NCBI RefSeq assembly: GCF_004570345.1
Contig: NZ_SPQM01000014.1
Span: forward strand, 1-62,079
Length of the DNA: 62,079 bases
Direction: 5' to 3'
Source: Blastococcus sp. CT_GayMR20
GTDB taxonomy: Bacteria; Actinomycetota; Actinomycetes; Mycobacteriales; Geodermatophilaceae
The stretch's first letter is position 1, and each line of letters begins with the position of its first letter. The position numbers and the translations under genes were made by a program. The notes below the pieces were generated by a model. It was not told the origin of the DNA and ran no database searches. It was given only the letters and a program-made list of their open reading frames with translations. Of this stretch, positions 8,126 to 16,966 are shown piece after piece.

Positions 8126-9460
8126 TCAGTCGCGGAAGACCAGCGTGCCGCTCACCTGGGTGACGACCTCGTCCCAGAGCGGCCGCAGCACGGCCGCGTC
8201 CTCGGCCCGCAGGACGGCGTCCGGGTTCCCCTCGCCGCGGGCGACGACCTGGCCCAGGGGAGCGGTGGGGGCCAGCAGCTCGTCGACCCGCTTGAGGCCG
8301 CCGTACTCGGCGAGATCGCGCACTCCCTCGACCGGCTGTGCGAACCCGCGGTGGTCGACCAGGCCGGCGGCGCCGTCGGCCACCTCCGTGAGGACCTCCG
8401 AGAGCTCGGTGAGGTCGTAGCGGTCCTGGTCCGCGGGCAGCGGCGGGACGTCGGTGTCGGCGACCTCCGGCCAGGACGCGATCTCGATCAGGTCGTGCTC
8501 CTCGGTTCCCTTGCAGAAGCGCGCGAGGGCGGCCGGGGAGTCGAAGAGGAACACCTCGCCGTCGCGGCCGAGGAACCGGGCGACGTCCTCGACGTAACAG
8601 CGCAGGGTGACGCCCGCGCCGTCCGGGACGACCACCTCGACCGGCAGGATGCCGACCGACTCCCAGAACCGGCCGGCCTCGGCGACCTCGGCGGGGGTGG
8701 CGCTGATCCGGCCGCCGCGCGCGATCGTCCGTACCGGCGCCGCAGCGGCACCGGCGGGCTCGTCGTCCACGAGAACGACGTCGTCCGGCAGCTCGTCGGC
8801 GTCGACCTCCTCGACCTCCGACGCCGGCGGGTAGTCCTCGAGCGTCGCCGAGCCGGCGCCGGTCCAGTCGAAGTGCTCGTTGAGCTCCTCGACGACGTCC
8901 TCCCAGAGGTCGTCGAGCGCGCCACCGACACCCAGCCAGGCGTCCTCGCCGGACCGGCCGACGAAGGCGTCCACGCCGAGGCCCAGCGAGCCGATCTCGG
9001 GCTTCCCGGCGAGCTCCGCGACCGCCTCGAACTGGCCGCCGTCCTCGTCGTCGTCGTCCTCGTCGCCACCGGTGTCGAGGCACTCGGCCAGCCGGCTGAC
9101 GATGTCGATCGTCGCGGCGAGCTCCTCGACGGCCCAGCGGTCGGGGCTGTCTGCGGCGATGTCGTACACGCCGTCGAGGTCGAAGCGGTGGTCGTCGTCG
9201 GGCGTGAGGTCGGCGGCGTCGAGGCCGACCACGACGGGCCAGACCGGGTGGTCGGCGAGGTCGTGGTCGGTGCTGGTGCGGCAGTACGCCGCGAGCGCCG
9301 CCGGGGTCGGGAACAGATGGACCTTGGCGACGTCGTCCTCGGTGGTGCCGAGGAACGCCTGCCACTCCTCCCCGTCCTCCTCCCACGGCGGAGCCCACAG
9401 GGTGTAGCCGGTTCGGTCGTCGAGGGTGAGTGCGATCGGGACGATGCTGGGCCTGGCCAC
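8126..9460 (-). CDS. Acidic protein of unknown function with an internal domain duplication
   Basis: A 444-residue soluble, very acidic protein. No catalytic motif or signal sequence is visible. Two halves resemble each other. The first has a segment with FLG, HLFPTPAALAAYC and HDLADHPVW, then about 110 residues later LWEDVVEEL. The second has FLG, FLFDSPAALARFC and HDLIEIASW, then LWDEVV. A poly-Asp/Glu linker (DTGGDEDDDDEDGG) and another acidic stretch separate them. Similar actinobacterial proteins are, to my recollection, sometimes labelled primosomal protein, which nothing in the sequence supports. Start GTG at 9460; it ends at the shared terminator. Confidence 0.75.
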   Translation of the reverse strand: MARPSIVPIALTLDDRTGYTLWAPPWEEDGEEWQAFLGTTEDDVAKVHLFPTPAALAAYCRTSTDHDLADHPVWPVVVGLDAADLTPDDDHRFDLDGVYDIAADSPDRWAVEELAATIDIVSRLAECLDTGGDEDDDDEDGGQFEAVAELAGKPEIGSLGLGVDAFVGRSGEDAWLGVGGALDDLWEDVVEELNEHFDWTGAGSATLEDYPPASEVEEVDADELPDDVVLVDDEPAGAAAAPVRTIARGGRISATPAEVAEAGRFWESVGILPVEVVVPDGAGVTLRCYVEDVARFLGRDGEVFLFDSPAALARFCKGTEEHDLIEIASWPEVADTDVPPLPADQDRYDLTELSEVLTEVADGAAGLVDHRGFAQPVEGVRDLAEYGGLKRVDELLAPTAPLGQVVARGEGNPDAVLRAEDAAVLRPLWDEVVTQVSGTLVFRD

Positions 9461-9595
9461 GGCCCCATCCTGCCCGGTCCCTCTGCGGGCGCGCCTCCGG
9501 GTTCGGACCGCGACGGCGATCCTCGCCCGGCGACCGGGGCTCCGCGGTGCGCTGGAACCGACCGATGGCCGGCAGGCCGCGGCGCAGGTCTTCGG

Positions 9596-10063
9596 CTAGC
9601 TGGTCTTCCTCGACCGGGGGGCGGGGCGGACCACGAGGACCGGGCACGGCGCGTAGTGCTGGACACGCTGAGCGGTGCTGCCGACGAGGATCGCATCGCT
9701 GATCCCGCGACCTCCGGCTGCCACCACGACCAGCCCGGCGTCGTACTGATTCGCCGCCTTGATGATCTCCGCAGCAGGGGACCCGCTGCGGATCTCCTTG
9801 TCGATCCTCGGACCCCAGTCGTCGAACACCGCGGCCACCGCGTCGACGGCACCCTGCGCCGCCTCCCGGAAGCTCCCTGCCCCCTCGCCGGGGCCGGGCG
9901 GATCCGCCTCGGAGATCTCGTCGGCGAAGGCGACCGCGGCCAGCGGCCGGATCACCGCGACCACCGAGATCGCGGTGATCTTCTGCGGGTCCGCGAAGGA
10001 CCTCAGGTGGCGGGCCGCCGCCAGGGATTGCGGCGACCCGTCGGTGGCGACGATGACGTGCAT
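9596..10063 (-). CDS. Universal stress protein (UspA family)
   Basis: A 155-residue single-domain Usp. It opens with the beta strand HVIVATDGSPQS and ends with the nucleotide-binding pattern GGRGISDAILVGSTAQRV followed by CPVLVVR, close to the family G-2X-G-9X-G-S/T motif, so ATP binding is likely. It follows the APC permease on the same strand (2 bases apart including stop), so they form one transcript; Usp domains often accompany transporters. Exact role unknown. Confidence 0.88.
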   Translation of the reverse strand: MHVIVATDGSPQSLAAARHLRSFADPQKITAISVVAVIRPLAAVAFADEISEADPPGPGEGAGSFREAAQGAVDAVAAVFDDWGPRIDKEIRSGSPAAEIIKAANQYDAGLVVVAAGGRGISDAILVGSTAQRVQHYAPCPVLVVRPAPRSRKTS

Positions 10064-10064
10064 C

Positions 10065-11543
10065 TCAGGCGCCTCTCCGGTCGGCGGCCTCGGGATCGCC
10101 GCGCCTGCTGCCCGGGGGACGGTTCCGCGATCCGGCGGCGTACTCGATCAGGAACAGCACCACGCCGACGGCGATGAGGCCCGCGCACCAGAGCAGCGAC
10201 GAAGGGTCGTCGTAGATGGAGAACCCGAGGATGGCCAGGTTGCCGGCCAGCCCGATGACCAGCAGGGGGGTGTTGGCCCGGAAGGTGCGTTCGTCCTCGT
10301 CCTGACCGCGCAACTTGAGGCACGCGACGATCACGAGCGCGTAGATGGCCAGCAGGAAGACGACGGTCACCAGGGCGAGCCGGTTGACCAGGTCGATGCC
10401 ACCACCGGTCTGGAAGAAGAAACCGGTGATCAGCAGGGTCGCGACGACAGCGGCGCTGAAGAGGAGCCCGACCCATGGGCTGCGGCGGGTGGCGTGGACC
10501 TTGGCGAAGACGCCCGGCACGACGTCCTCCTTGGCCATCCCGTAGAGGATCCGCGGCTGGGTGACGACCGTGACGAGTGTGGTGTTCGTGATCGCGATCA
10601 GCGCGATGATCGAGAAGAGCGTGGTCATGACGTCGGTCGAGAAGGGCAGGATGCCCTGCTTGACCACCTCGAGCAGCGCTGCATCCGAGTTCGCGAGCTG
10701 GTCGGTGGGCACGGTGAGGGCGGCGGCCATCGAGACCAGGACGTACACCACGCCTGCGACGACCATGCCGCCGACCAGGGACCGCGGGAAGGCGCGGTGC
10801 GGGTCGATCGTCTCCTCCGCGACGTTGGCCGTGTTCTCGAAACCGGTCATCGCGAAGAACGAGAAGGCGATACCGGCGAGGACTGCGAGCGCCGGGTTGC
10901 CGGAGACGCTGATGTCGGTGAGAACGCCGAAGTCGGCGTCACCCTGGGCGATGTACCAGATGCCGATGATCATCACGATGAGCAGGCCGGCGACCTCGAC
11001 GAAGGTCATCAGCATGTTCAGCACCACCGACTCGGTGATGCCGATGAAGTTGACGACCACCAGGGCGAGCAGGAAGACGAGCGACACCAGCAGCGCCGGC
11101 GGGCCGTCCCAGAGCGTGGCGAAGTAGGAGGAGAAACCGGTCGCCAGCGAGCCCGTCGCCGCGAAGCTGGCCGCCAGGAACGACACGGTCGTCAGGAAGG
11201 TCAGCGCCGTGTTGCCGAAGGCCTTGTTGACGTACAGCGCGGCACCGGCGGCCTGGGGGTACTTGGTCACCAGCTCGGCGTAGGCCGCCCCGGTGATGGC
11301 CGCGACGGTGACACCGAGGGCGAACGCGATCCAGAACGCTCCGCCGACAGCGGCTGCGACCAGGCCGATCAGGACGTAGATCCCGGAGCCGAGGACGTCA
11401 CCGAGCGTGTAGAAGAACAACTGCTTCCCGGTGATGGATCGCCTGAGACCGCTGTCTTCGTCGACTGTGGTGGTGCCGGTCTCGGCCACGAGTCCCTCGT
11501 TTCGGCGTCCAGCGCGGGTGCGGACGCCCGATCTTTCCGGCAT
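10065..11543 (-). CDS. APC-superfamily amino acid permease
   Basis: A 492-residue membrane transporter with about 12 hydrophobic helices. The first helix region has the APC hallmark LGSGIYVLIG (unwound helix, substrate site), and helix 6 has FSFFAMTGFENTANVAEE, resembling cationic amino acid or polyamine permeases. The loop ILYGMAKEDVVPGVFAKVHATRRSPW is also typical. The N-terminal 35 residues are cytoplasmic; ATG 11543 is the furthest start, and GTG a little downstream (VAETG) is possible. It is transcribed with the universal stress protein. Substrate unknown. Confidence 0.88.
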   Translation of the reverse strand: MPERSGVRTRAGRRNEGLVAETGTTTVDEDSGLRRSITGKQLFFYTLGDVLGSGIYVLIGLVAAAVGGAFWIAFALGVTVAAITGAAYAELVTKYPQAAGAALYVNKAFGNTALTFLTTVSFLAASFAATGSLATGFSSYFATLWDGPPALLVSLVFLLALVVVNFIGITESVVLNMLMTFVEVAGLLIVMIIGIWYIAQGDADFGVLTDISVSGNPALAVLAGIAFSFFAMTGFENTANVAEETIDPHRAFPRSLVGGMVVAGVVYVLVSMAAALTVPTDQLANSDAALLEVVKQGILPFSTDVMTTLFSIIALIAITNTTLVTVVTQPRILYGMAKEDVVPGVFAKVHATRRSPWVGLLFSAAVVATLLITGFFFQTGGGIDLVNRLALVTVVFLLAIYALVIVACLKLRGQDEDERTFRANTPLLVIGLAGNLAILGFSIYDDPSSLLWCAGLIAVGVVLFLIEYAAGSRNRPPGSRRGDPEAADRRGA

Positions 11544-11573
11544 CGGCCAGGCGGTGCCCGACGAACCCGCGAT

Positions 11574-12440
11574 TCAGACGCCGATGGGGTGCCAGACCGT
11601 CTTCGTCTCGAGGAACGGCGTCATCCGGCCGAGACCGGGATCCGCGGTCCAGTCCGGCTCGGCCGCCGGCGGGCGCACGACGCGCTTGACCGTCCCGGCC
11701 GCCTCCCGCTCGAACTCCAGCGCCCGCCGTGCCGGCGCGCCGGTCAGGTCGATGCCGTCGACGTCGGCGTGCTCGGCCAGCCACGTGCCGAGCTCCTCGG
11801 CGTCGCCGGTGAGCAGGTTGACGACGCCGCCGGGCACGTCACTGGTGGCCAGCACCTCGGCGAGGGTCACGGCGGGCAGCGGGCGCTCCTTCGACGTCAC
11901 GACGACAGCCGTGTTGCCGCCGGCGAGCACCGGCGCGAGCACGCTGACCAGTCCGAGGAGCGAGGACTGCTGCGGTGCCAGGACGGCGACGACCCCCGTC
12001 GGCTCCGGCATCGAGAAGTCGAAGTACGGGCCGGCGACGGGGTTGGCACCCCCGAGGACGGCGGCCAGCTTGTCGGTCCACCCGGCGTACCAGACCCACC
12101 GGTCGATGGCGGCGTCCACGGCGGCCCGGGCCTTGGAGGCCGAGAGGCCCTCGCCGGCCGCGACCTCCTCGCAGAACTGGACGTGCCGGCCCTCCATCAC
12201 CTCGGCCACGCGGTAGAGCACCTGGCCGCGGTTGTAGGCGGTCGTCCCCGACCACGTGCCGAAGGCGCCCCGGGCGGCGACGACGGCGTCCCGGGCGTCC
12301 TTGCGCGAGGCCCACGCGGCGTTGGCGAGGAAGTGGCCCTTGTGGTCGGTCACCTCGTAGCTGCGGCCGGACTCCGACCGCGGGAACGCGCCGTTGACGT
12401 AGAGCTTGTAGGTCTTGCGGACTGCGAGCCGGTCGCTCAT
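11574..12440 (-). CDS. Short aldehyde dehydrogenase-like protein without catalytic cysteine
   Basis: A 288-residue protein matching only the N-terminal cofactor-binding half of aldehyde dehydrogenases (full members are about 480). It has the YKLYVNGAFPRSESGRSYEV opening and GPYFDFSMPEPTGVVAVLAP, but ends soon after DLTGAPARRALE, before the usual position of the catalytic cysteine and Glu motif. So it probably cannot oxidise aldehydes alone. Its ATG overlaps the stop of the full-length dehydrogenase (12437-12440), meaning coupled synthesis. Similar long/short pairs beside deoC exist in other actinomycetes, as I recall, so it is probably a conserved partner subunit rather than a broken gene. 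Confidence 0.85.
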   Translation of the reverse strand: MSDRLAVRKTYKLYVNGAFPRSESGRSYEVTDHKGHFLANAAWASRKDARDAVVAARGAFGTWSGTTAYNRGQVLYRVAEVMEGRHVQFCEEVAAGEGLSASKARAAVDAAIDRWVWYAGWTDKLAAVLGGANPVAGPYFDFSMPEPTGVVAVLAPQQSSLLGLVSVLAPVLAGGNTAVVVTSKERPLPAVTLAEVLATSDVPGGVVNLLTGDAEELGTWLAEHADVDGIDLTGAPARRALEFEREAAGTVKRVVRPPAAEPDWTADPGLGRMTPFLETKTVWHPIGV

Positions 12441-13885
12441 GAGTGCGTCGCTCCCTTGAGGTAGCCGGTGAGCCCGTGCCGGCCGCCCTCGCGGCCGTAC
12501 CCGGACTGCTTGTAGCCGCCGAAGGGCGACGTCGGGTCGAACTTGTTGAACGTGTTGGCCCACACGACCCCGGCGCGCAGCTGATCGGCGATCTTCAGGA
12601 TCCGCGACCCCTTCTCGGTCCAGATGCCGGCCGACAGCCCGTAGGTGCTGTTGTTCGCCTTGGCGACGGCCTCGTCGGGGGTGCGGAAGGTCAGCACCGA
12701 CAGCACCGGGCCGAAGACCTCGTCGCGGGCGATGCGGTGGGCGGGGGAGACCTCGGTGAAGACCGTCGGCGGGAACCAGTAGCCGCGGTCGGGCAGCTCG
12801 CAGACGGGCTGCCAGCGCTGGGCACCCTCGGCGTCCCCGATGTCGGTGAGCTCGCGGATGCGGGCCAGCTGCTCCGCGGAGTTGATGGCCCCGAGGTCGG
12901 TGTTCTTGTCGAGCGGGTCGCCGACGCGCAGCGTGCTGATCCGCCGCTGCAGCGAGGCGATCACCTCGTCGTGCACGTTCTCCTGCACCAGCAGCCGCGA
13001 GCCGGCGCAGCACACGTGGCCCTGGTTGAAGAAGATGCCCTGCACGATGCCCTCGACGGCCTGGTCGATGGGGGCGTCGTCGAAGACGATGTTCGCCGCC
13101 TTGCCGCCGAGCTCCAGCGTCAGCGACTTGCGCGTCCCGGCGACCGCTCGGGCGATCTGCTTGCCCACCTCGGTCGAGCCGGTGAAGGCCACCTTGTCGA
13201 CGTCCCCGTGCTCGACGACGGCCCGACCGGTCTCGCCGGCGCCGGTCACGATGTTGACGACACCCGGCGGCAGGTCTGCCTGCTGGCAGACCTCGGCGAA
13301 CAGCAGCGCCGTCAGGGGGGTCGTCTCGGCCGGCTTGAGGACGACGGTGTTGCCGGTCGCGAGGGCCGGCGCGACCTTCCACGCCAGCATCAGCATCGGG
13401 AAGTTCCACGGGATGACCTGACCGGCCACGCCGAGCGGCCGGGGGTTCGGCCCCAGGCCGGCGTGATCGAGCTTGTCGGCCCAGCCCGCGTGGTAGAAGA
13501 AGTGCGCCGCGGCCAGGGGGATGTCGACGTCGCGGGACTCCCGGATCGGCTTGCCGTTGTCGAGCGACTCGAGGACGGCGAACTCGCGTGCGCGCTCCTG
13601 CAGCAGCCGGGCGATGCGGAACAGGTACTTGCCGCGGTCGGCAGGGCGCATGGGGCCCCACACGCGGGTGAAGGCCTTGCGGGCGGCGGCGACGGCGCGG
13701 TCGACGTCCGCGGCGCTGCCGGCGGAGACCTCGGTGAGGACCTCCTCGGTCGCCGGGTTGACGGTCTTGAACGCCTCACCGGTGCCGTCGACGAACTCGC
13801 CGTCGATGAACAGGCCGTAGGACGGCTTGATGTCGACGATCGAGCGCGACTCGGGGGCAGGCGCGTACTGGAAGAGGCTGCTCAT
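12437..13885 (-). CDS. NAD(P)-dependent aldehyde dehydrogenase
   Basis: A 482-residue full-length dehydrogenase. Seen: PWNFPMLM (cofactor), VVLKPAETTPLTAL, FTGSTEVGKQI, LELGGKAANIVFDDA with the general-base Glu, the catalytic cysteine in FFNQGHVCCAGSRLLV, and the C-terminal EVFGPVLSVLTF and PFGGYKQSGYGRE. It sits between deoC and a truncated paralogue in one minus-strand operon. Context suggests it removes acetaldehyde released by deoxyribose-phosphate aldolase; substrate is inferred, not shown. Confidence 0.93.
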   Translation of the reverse strand: MSSLFQYAPAPESRSIVDIKPSYGLFIDGEFVDGTGEAFKTVNPATEEVLTEVSAGSAADVDRAVAAARKAFTRVWGPMRPADRGKYLFRIARLLQERAREFAVLESLDNGKPIRESRDVDIPLAAAHFFYHAGWADKLDHAGLGPNPRPLGVAGQVIPWNFPMLMLAWKVAPALATGNTVVLKPAETTPLTALLFAEVCQQADLPPGVVNIVTGAGETGRAVVEHGDVDKVAFTGSTEVGKQIARAVAGTRKSLTLELGGKAANIVFDDAPIDQAVEGIVQGIFFNQGHVCCAGSRLLVQENVHDEVIASLQRRISTLRVGDPLDKNTDLGAINSAEQLARIRELTDIGDAEGAQRWQPVCELPDRGYWFPPTVFTEVSPAHRIARDEVFGPVLSVLTFRTPDEAVAKANNSTYGLSAGIWTEKGSRILKIADQLRAGVVWANTFNKFDPTSPFGGYKQSGYGREGGRHGLTGYLKGATHS

Positions 13886-13891
13886 CGTCGG

Positions 13892-14887
13892 TCAGTCCAC
13901 CGTCACGTAGTCGGGGCCGCTGTAGTGGCCGGTGCGGAGCTTCTGCCGCTGCAGCAGGAGATCGTTGAGGAGGCTGGAGGCACCGAGGCGGAACCAGTCG
14001 GGGGAGAGCCAGTCCGGCCCGGCGGTCTCGTTGACGAGGACGAGGTGCTTCATCGCGTCCTTCGTCGTCCGGATGCCGCCGGCGGGCTTGACGCCGACCT
14101 GCGTGCCGGTGGCGACGCGGAAGTCGCGCACCGCCTCGAGCATGACGAGGCAGACCGGCAGCGTCGCGGCCGGGGAGATCTTGCCGGTGGAGGTCTTGAT
14201 GAAGTCGCCGCCGGCGAGCATCGCCAGCCAGGAGGCGCGGCGGACGTTGTCGAGCGTGACCAGTTCGCCGGTCTCGAGGATGACCTTGAGGTGGGCGGAC
14301 CCACAGGCCTCCTTGACGGCGACGATCTCCTCGTAGACGTCCAGGTAGCGGCCGGCGAGGAAGGCACCCCGGTCGATCACCATGTCGATCTCGTCCGCGC
14401 CGTTGGCGACGGCGTCCTTCACGTCGGCGATCTTGACCGCCCGGCTGGCGCGGCCGCTGGGAAACGCGGTGGCGACTGCGGCCACGTGGATGCCGCTGGT
14501 GCCGAGGGCCTCGCGGGCCACGCCGGCCAGGTCGCCGTAGACGCAGACGGCAGCCACCGGCGGGCAGTTCGGGTCACCGGGGTCGGGACGACGCGCCTTG
14601 GCGGCCAGCGAGCGCACCTTGCCGGAGGTGTCCGAGCCCTCGAGCGTCGTCAGATCGACCATCGAGATCGCCATGTCGATGGCCCAGGCCTTCGCGGTGG
14701 TCTTGATCGACCGGGTGCCGAGCACGGCGACGCGGGCCTCGGCACCCACCTGGTCCACGCCGGGGAGGCCGTGGAGGAAGGCGCGGAACGCCGCGTCGGA
14801 TCGTGTGACGTCGCTGAACGGGTCCACCGGGGGAGCCAGCAGCCGGTCGCCGTCCGACAGCGCGTCGGGATCGAGGACGTGGGTCAT
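13892..14887 (-). CDS. deoC: Deoxyribose-phosphate aldolase
   Basis: A 331-residue aldolase splitting 2-deoxyribose-5-phosphate into glyceraldehyde-3-phosphate and acetaldehyde. The Schiff-base lysine lies in DFIKTSTGKISPAAT, the second catalytic lysine in QVGVKPAGGIRTTKDA. It is longer than the 220-260 residue E. coli-like forms through an N-terminal extension of about 60 residues, as in the larger actinobacterial and eukaryotic type. It is first in the operon with the two dehydrogenases (6 bases apart) and completes the pathway begun by thymidine and purine nucleoside phosphorylases. Confidence 0.95.
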   Translation of the reverse strand: MTHVLDPDALSDGDRLLAPPVDPFSDVTRSDAAFRAFLHGLPGVDQVGAEARVAVLGTRSIKTTAKAWAIDMAISMVDLTTLEGSDTSGKVRSLAAKARRPDPGDPNCPPVAAVCVYGDLAGVAREALGTSGIHVAAVATAFPSGRASRAVKIADVKDAVANGADEIDMVIDRGAFLAGRYLDVYEEIVAVKEACGSAHLKVILETGELVTLDNVRRASWLAMLAGGDFIKTSTGKISPAATLPVCLVMLEAVRDFRVATGTQVGVKPAGGIRTTKDAMKHLVLVNETAGPDWLSPDWFRLGASSLLNDLLLQRQKLRTGHYSGPDYVTVD

Positions 14888-14959
14888 GCGGCCATTCTCC
14901 CCCTAGGGACGAAGGGTCCCGATGCCCGCTGGCCCGAGGGAGTGAGGAGGGCGCCGGTG

Positions 14960-15235
14960 TCAGCCTCCGGGGACCAGCCCCCCGCAGATGCCGCCGACGT
15001 TGCGGCGCTCGACGACCGGCGAGTCCTCGTCCCACCCGGCGTGCTCGCCCGGGTGCTCGCTGGTCGAGTCGTTCAGGCAGAAGGTGACGACGCTGCGCGC
15101 GTCGGCGGCCTCCAGGGCGGCTCCGGCCGGGACGCCAGGGTTCCCGCGAGCGGCAGCGGCCGGGCCGGCCGAGACCACGGCCGCCGCGAGGACGGCAGAC
15201 CCGACGATCGCCGAGCGGACGAGGGTTCGGCGCAT
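14960..15235 (-). CDS. Small secreted protein of unknown function
   Basis: A 91-residue protein with a clear signal peptide ([29 protein letters not shown], cleavage after AAA). The mature part is about 60 residues with two cysteines, in VVTFCLND and GGICGG, perhaps a disulfide after export. No family recognised. A second in-frame ATG lies 15 bases upstream (15250, adding MGGHR); both starts have identical GGAGGA binding sites because that region is tandemly duplicated. The downstream start is preferred because it gives a standard signal peptide. It shares little with the three small secreted proteins near 28-34 kb. Confidence 0.6.
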   Translation of the reverse strand: MRRTLVRSAIVGSAVLAAAVVSAGPAAAARGNPGVPAGAALEAADARSVVTFCLNDSTSEHPGEHAGWDEDSPVVERRNVGGICGGLVPGG

Positions 15236-15262
15236 GCGATGTCCTCCCATGCGATGTCCTCC
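15233..15262 (-). repeat. Perfect 15-bp tandem duplication of a ribosome binding site and start codon
   Basis: On the minus strand GGAGGACATCGCATG occurs twice back to back (15262-15248 and 15247-15233). Each copy has a strong Shine-Dalgarno GGAGGA and an ATG six bases later, and the 15-bp period keeps both ATGs in one frame. Confidence 0.95.
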
Positions 15263-15358
15263 GGGGCGGGGGCGGCGAACGGCGCCAGGCTATCGGCGCG
15301 GCTCTGCGAGGGACACGGCTTCGGTCGCCGGGCGGGACTGCCCGGCGCGCCGTGCCGC

Positions 15359-15372
15359 TACGGTGTCGCGCG
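15359..15372 (+). promoter_or_regulatory. Leaderless -10 element of upp
   Basis: TACGGT at 15359-15364 matches TAnnnT and ends 7 bases before GTG 15372; no ribosome binding site is present. Confidence 0.5.
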
Positions 15373-15995
15373 TGCAGCTCACCGTCGTCGACCATCCGCT
15401 GGCCCGTGCCCGACTCACCCGCATGCGGGACGAGCGGACGGACAACGCCGCCTTCCGGGCCGCTCTGCGCGAACTCACCCAGATGCTCGTCTACGAGGCG
15501 ACGCGCCACCTCGCCCTGGCCGAGGAGCCCATCCAGACACCGGTGACGGCGACGACCGGCTTCCGGCTGGCCGCGCCGCCGCTGATCGTGCCGGTGCTCC
15601 GGGCCGGGCTCGGTATGGCCGACACCGCGCACGGGATGCTGCCTGAGTCGCAGATGGGCTTCGTCGGGCTGGCGCGCAACGAGGAGACCTTCCAGCCCGA
15701 GGCCTACATGGCCTCCCTGCCGGCGTCCCTGGTCGACCGCGAGGTGTTCGTGCTCGACCCGATGCTGGCGACCGGTGGCTCGCTGGTGCACTGCTGCGGT
15801 CTGCTGACCGCGCGGGGCGCCACGTCGATCACGGTGCTGTGCGCCCTCGCGGCACCCGAGGGCATCCGCCGGCTGGAGGAGAGCGGCCTGCCGCTGCGCG
15901 TCTTCACCGCCAGCGTCGACGAGGGGCTCAACGACAAGGCCTACATCGTCCCGGGCCTCGGCGATGCGGGTGACCGCCAGTTCGGCGCGGTCTGA
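15372..15995 (+). CDS. upp: Uracil phosphoribosyltransferase
   Basis: A 207-residue enzyme making UMP from uracil and PRPP. Seen: [15 protein letters not shown] near the N-terminus, [13 protein letters not shown] and the PRPP-binding loop [14 protein letters not shown]; the C-terminal [15 protein letters not shown] is the uracil-contacting end. GTG 15372 gives the standard opening [19 protein letters not shown]; another GTG three codons upstream is less likely. It recovers uracil released in the window's pyrimidine catabolism. The next gene follows after 2 bases. Confidence 0.96.
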   Translation: MQLTVVDHPLARARLTRMRDERTDNAAFRAALRELTQMLVYEATRHLALAEEPIQTPVTATTGFRLAAPPLIVPVLRAGLGMADTAHGMLPESQMGFVGLARNEETFQPEAYMASLPASLVDREVFVLDPMLATGGSLVHCCGLLTARGATSITVLCALAAPEGIRRLEESGLPLRVFTASVDEGLNDKAYIVPGLGDAGDRQFGAV

Positions 15996-15997
15996 CG

Positions 15998-16888
15998 ATG
16001 CGGTTCGGGGTGCTCGGCACCGGCTTCTGGGCGGACAAGGTGCACGCCGCCTCGCTCGCCGGGCACCCGTCCGGGGAGCTCGTGGGCGTGTGGGGGCGGG
16101 ACGTCGCCAAGGCCAAGGCGGTCGGCGCCCAGTACGACGTCCCCGGGTTCGCCGACCTCGACGAGCTGCTCGCGCAGGTCGACGCGGTCTCGCTCGCCGT
16201 TCCGCCGGACGTGCAGGTCGGGCTCGCGGAACGGTGCGCCGCGGCGGGCAAGCACCTGCTGCTCGAGAAGCCCATCGCCCTGAAGCTCGCGGACGCCGAC
16301 CGGCTGGTGACGGCGGTCCACGACGCGGGGGTGGCCTCGCTCGTCTTCTTCACCTTCCGATTCCTGACCGCGACCTCGACCTGGCTCACCCAGGCGGCCC
16401 GCACCACGCTGGCGGGCGGGCACGGCTCCTGGCTGGGGTCGCGCGAGAACAGCCCCTTCGAGGCCTCCCCGTGGCGGGACCAGCACGGGGCGCTGTGGGA
16501 CATCGGGCCGCACGCGCTCTCGCTGCTGGTGCCCACGCTCGGTCCGGTCGTCTCGGTGCAGGCCGGCCCTGGGTTGCGCGACACCGTCCACCTCGTACTG
16601 CAGCACGAGTCGGGCACCGCCTCCACCGTCACTCTCTCGCACACCGTGGCGCCGCTGTCGTCGGGCATCGAGTTCTTCGTGCACGGGGACGCCGGCCGGC
16701 TCGTGCTCTTGCCCGACACCGGCGCCGCGGAGGAAGCGTTCCCGGTGGCGGTCGACGAGCTCATCGCTGCCGCGGTCAGCGGCGGGACGCACCCGTGCGG
16801 CATCGAGTTCGGACGTGATGTCGTCGCGGTGCTGGAGACGGCGGCACGGGCGCTGGCGTCTGGCTGCCGGGAGTCCGTCGCTCGGTGA
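15998..16888 (+). CDS. Gfo/Idh/MocA family oxidoreductase
   Basis: A 296-residue NAD(P)-dependent dehydrogenase-like protein. The N-terminal Rossmann fold begins FGVLGTGFWADKVHAASL; the family EKP motif appears as HLLLEKPIALKLADADRL, with the lysine that contacts cofactor and substrate. The C-terminal alpha/beta domain has the active-site region DIGPHALSLLVPTLG. It is slightly shorter than the usual 330-380 residues. It is co-transcribed with upp (2-base gap), but substrate and link to uracil salvage are unknown; sugars or inositols are typical for the family. Confidence 0.88.
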   Translation: MRFGVLGTGFWADKVHAASLAGHPSGELVGVWGRDVAKAKAVGAQYDVPGFADLDELLAQVDAVSLAVPPDVQVGLAERCAAAGKHLLLEKPIALKLADADRLVTAVHDAGVASLVFFTFRFLTATSTWLTQAARTTLAGGHGSWLGSRENSPFEASPWRDQHGALWDIGPHALSLLVPTLGPVVSVQAGPGLRDTVHLVLQHESGTASTVTLSHTVAPLSSGIEFFVHGDAGRLVLLPDTGAAEEAFPVAVDELIAAAVSGGTHPCGIEFGRDVVAVLETAARALASGCRESVAR

Positions 16889-16896
16889 CCGCTCTC

Positions 16897-16954
16897 GGGG
16901 TGTTGTCCGCGCTCCCGGAGTCCTGCAGAACCCCTGGAGCGCGAGGAACACCCC
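16897..16954 (+). terminator. Candidate bidirectional terminator between convergent genes
   Basis: An imperfect long hairpin: GGGGTGTT (16897-16904) with AACACCCC (16947-16954), extended by pairing of CGCGCTCC near 16908-16915 with GGAGCGCG near 16936-16943. There is no T-tract. It lies exactly between genes ending at 16888 (+) and 16967 (-). Confidence 0.5.
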
Positions 16955-16966
16955 TGGAGCGACGCG

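Noticed and set aside
9759..12464. 901-codon open frame on the plus strand
   Set aside because: Antisense to the APC permease, Usp and dehydrogenase genes; low-complexity acidic translation without domains.
12443..15646. 1067-codon open frame on the plus strand
   Set aside because: Antisense to the dehydrogenase and deoC genes, low-complexity product; only the real upp gene, in another frame, is supported at its right end.
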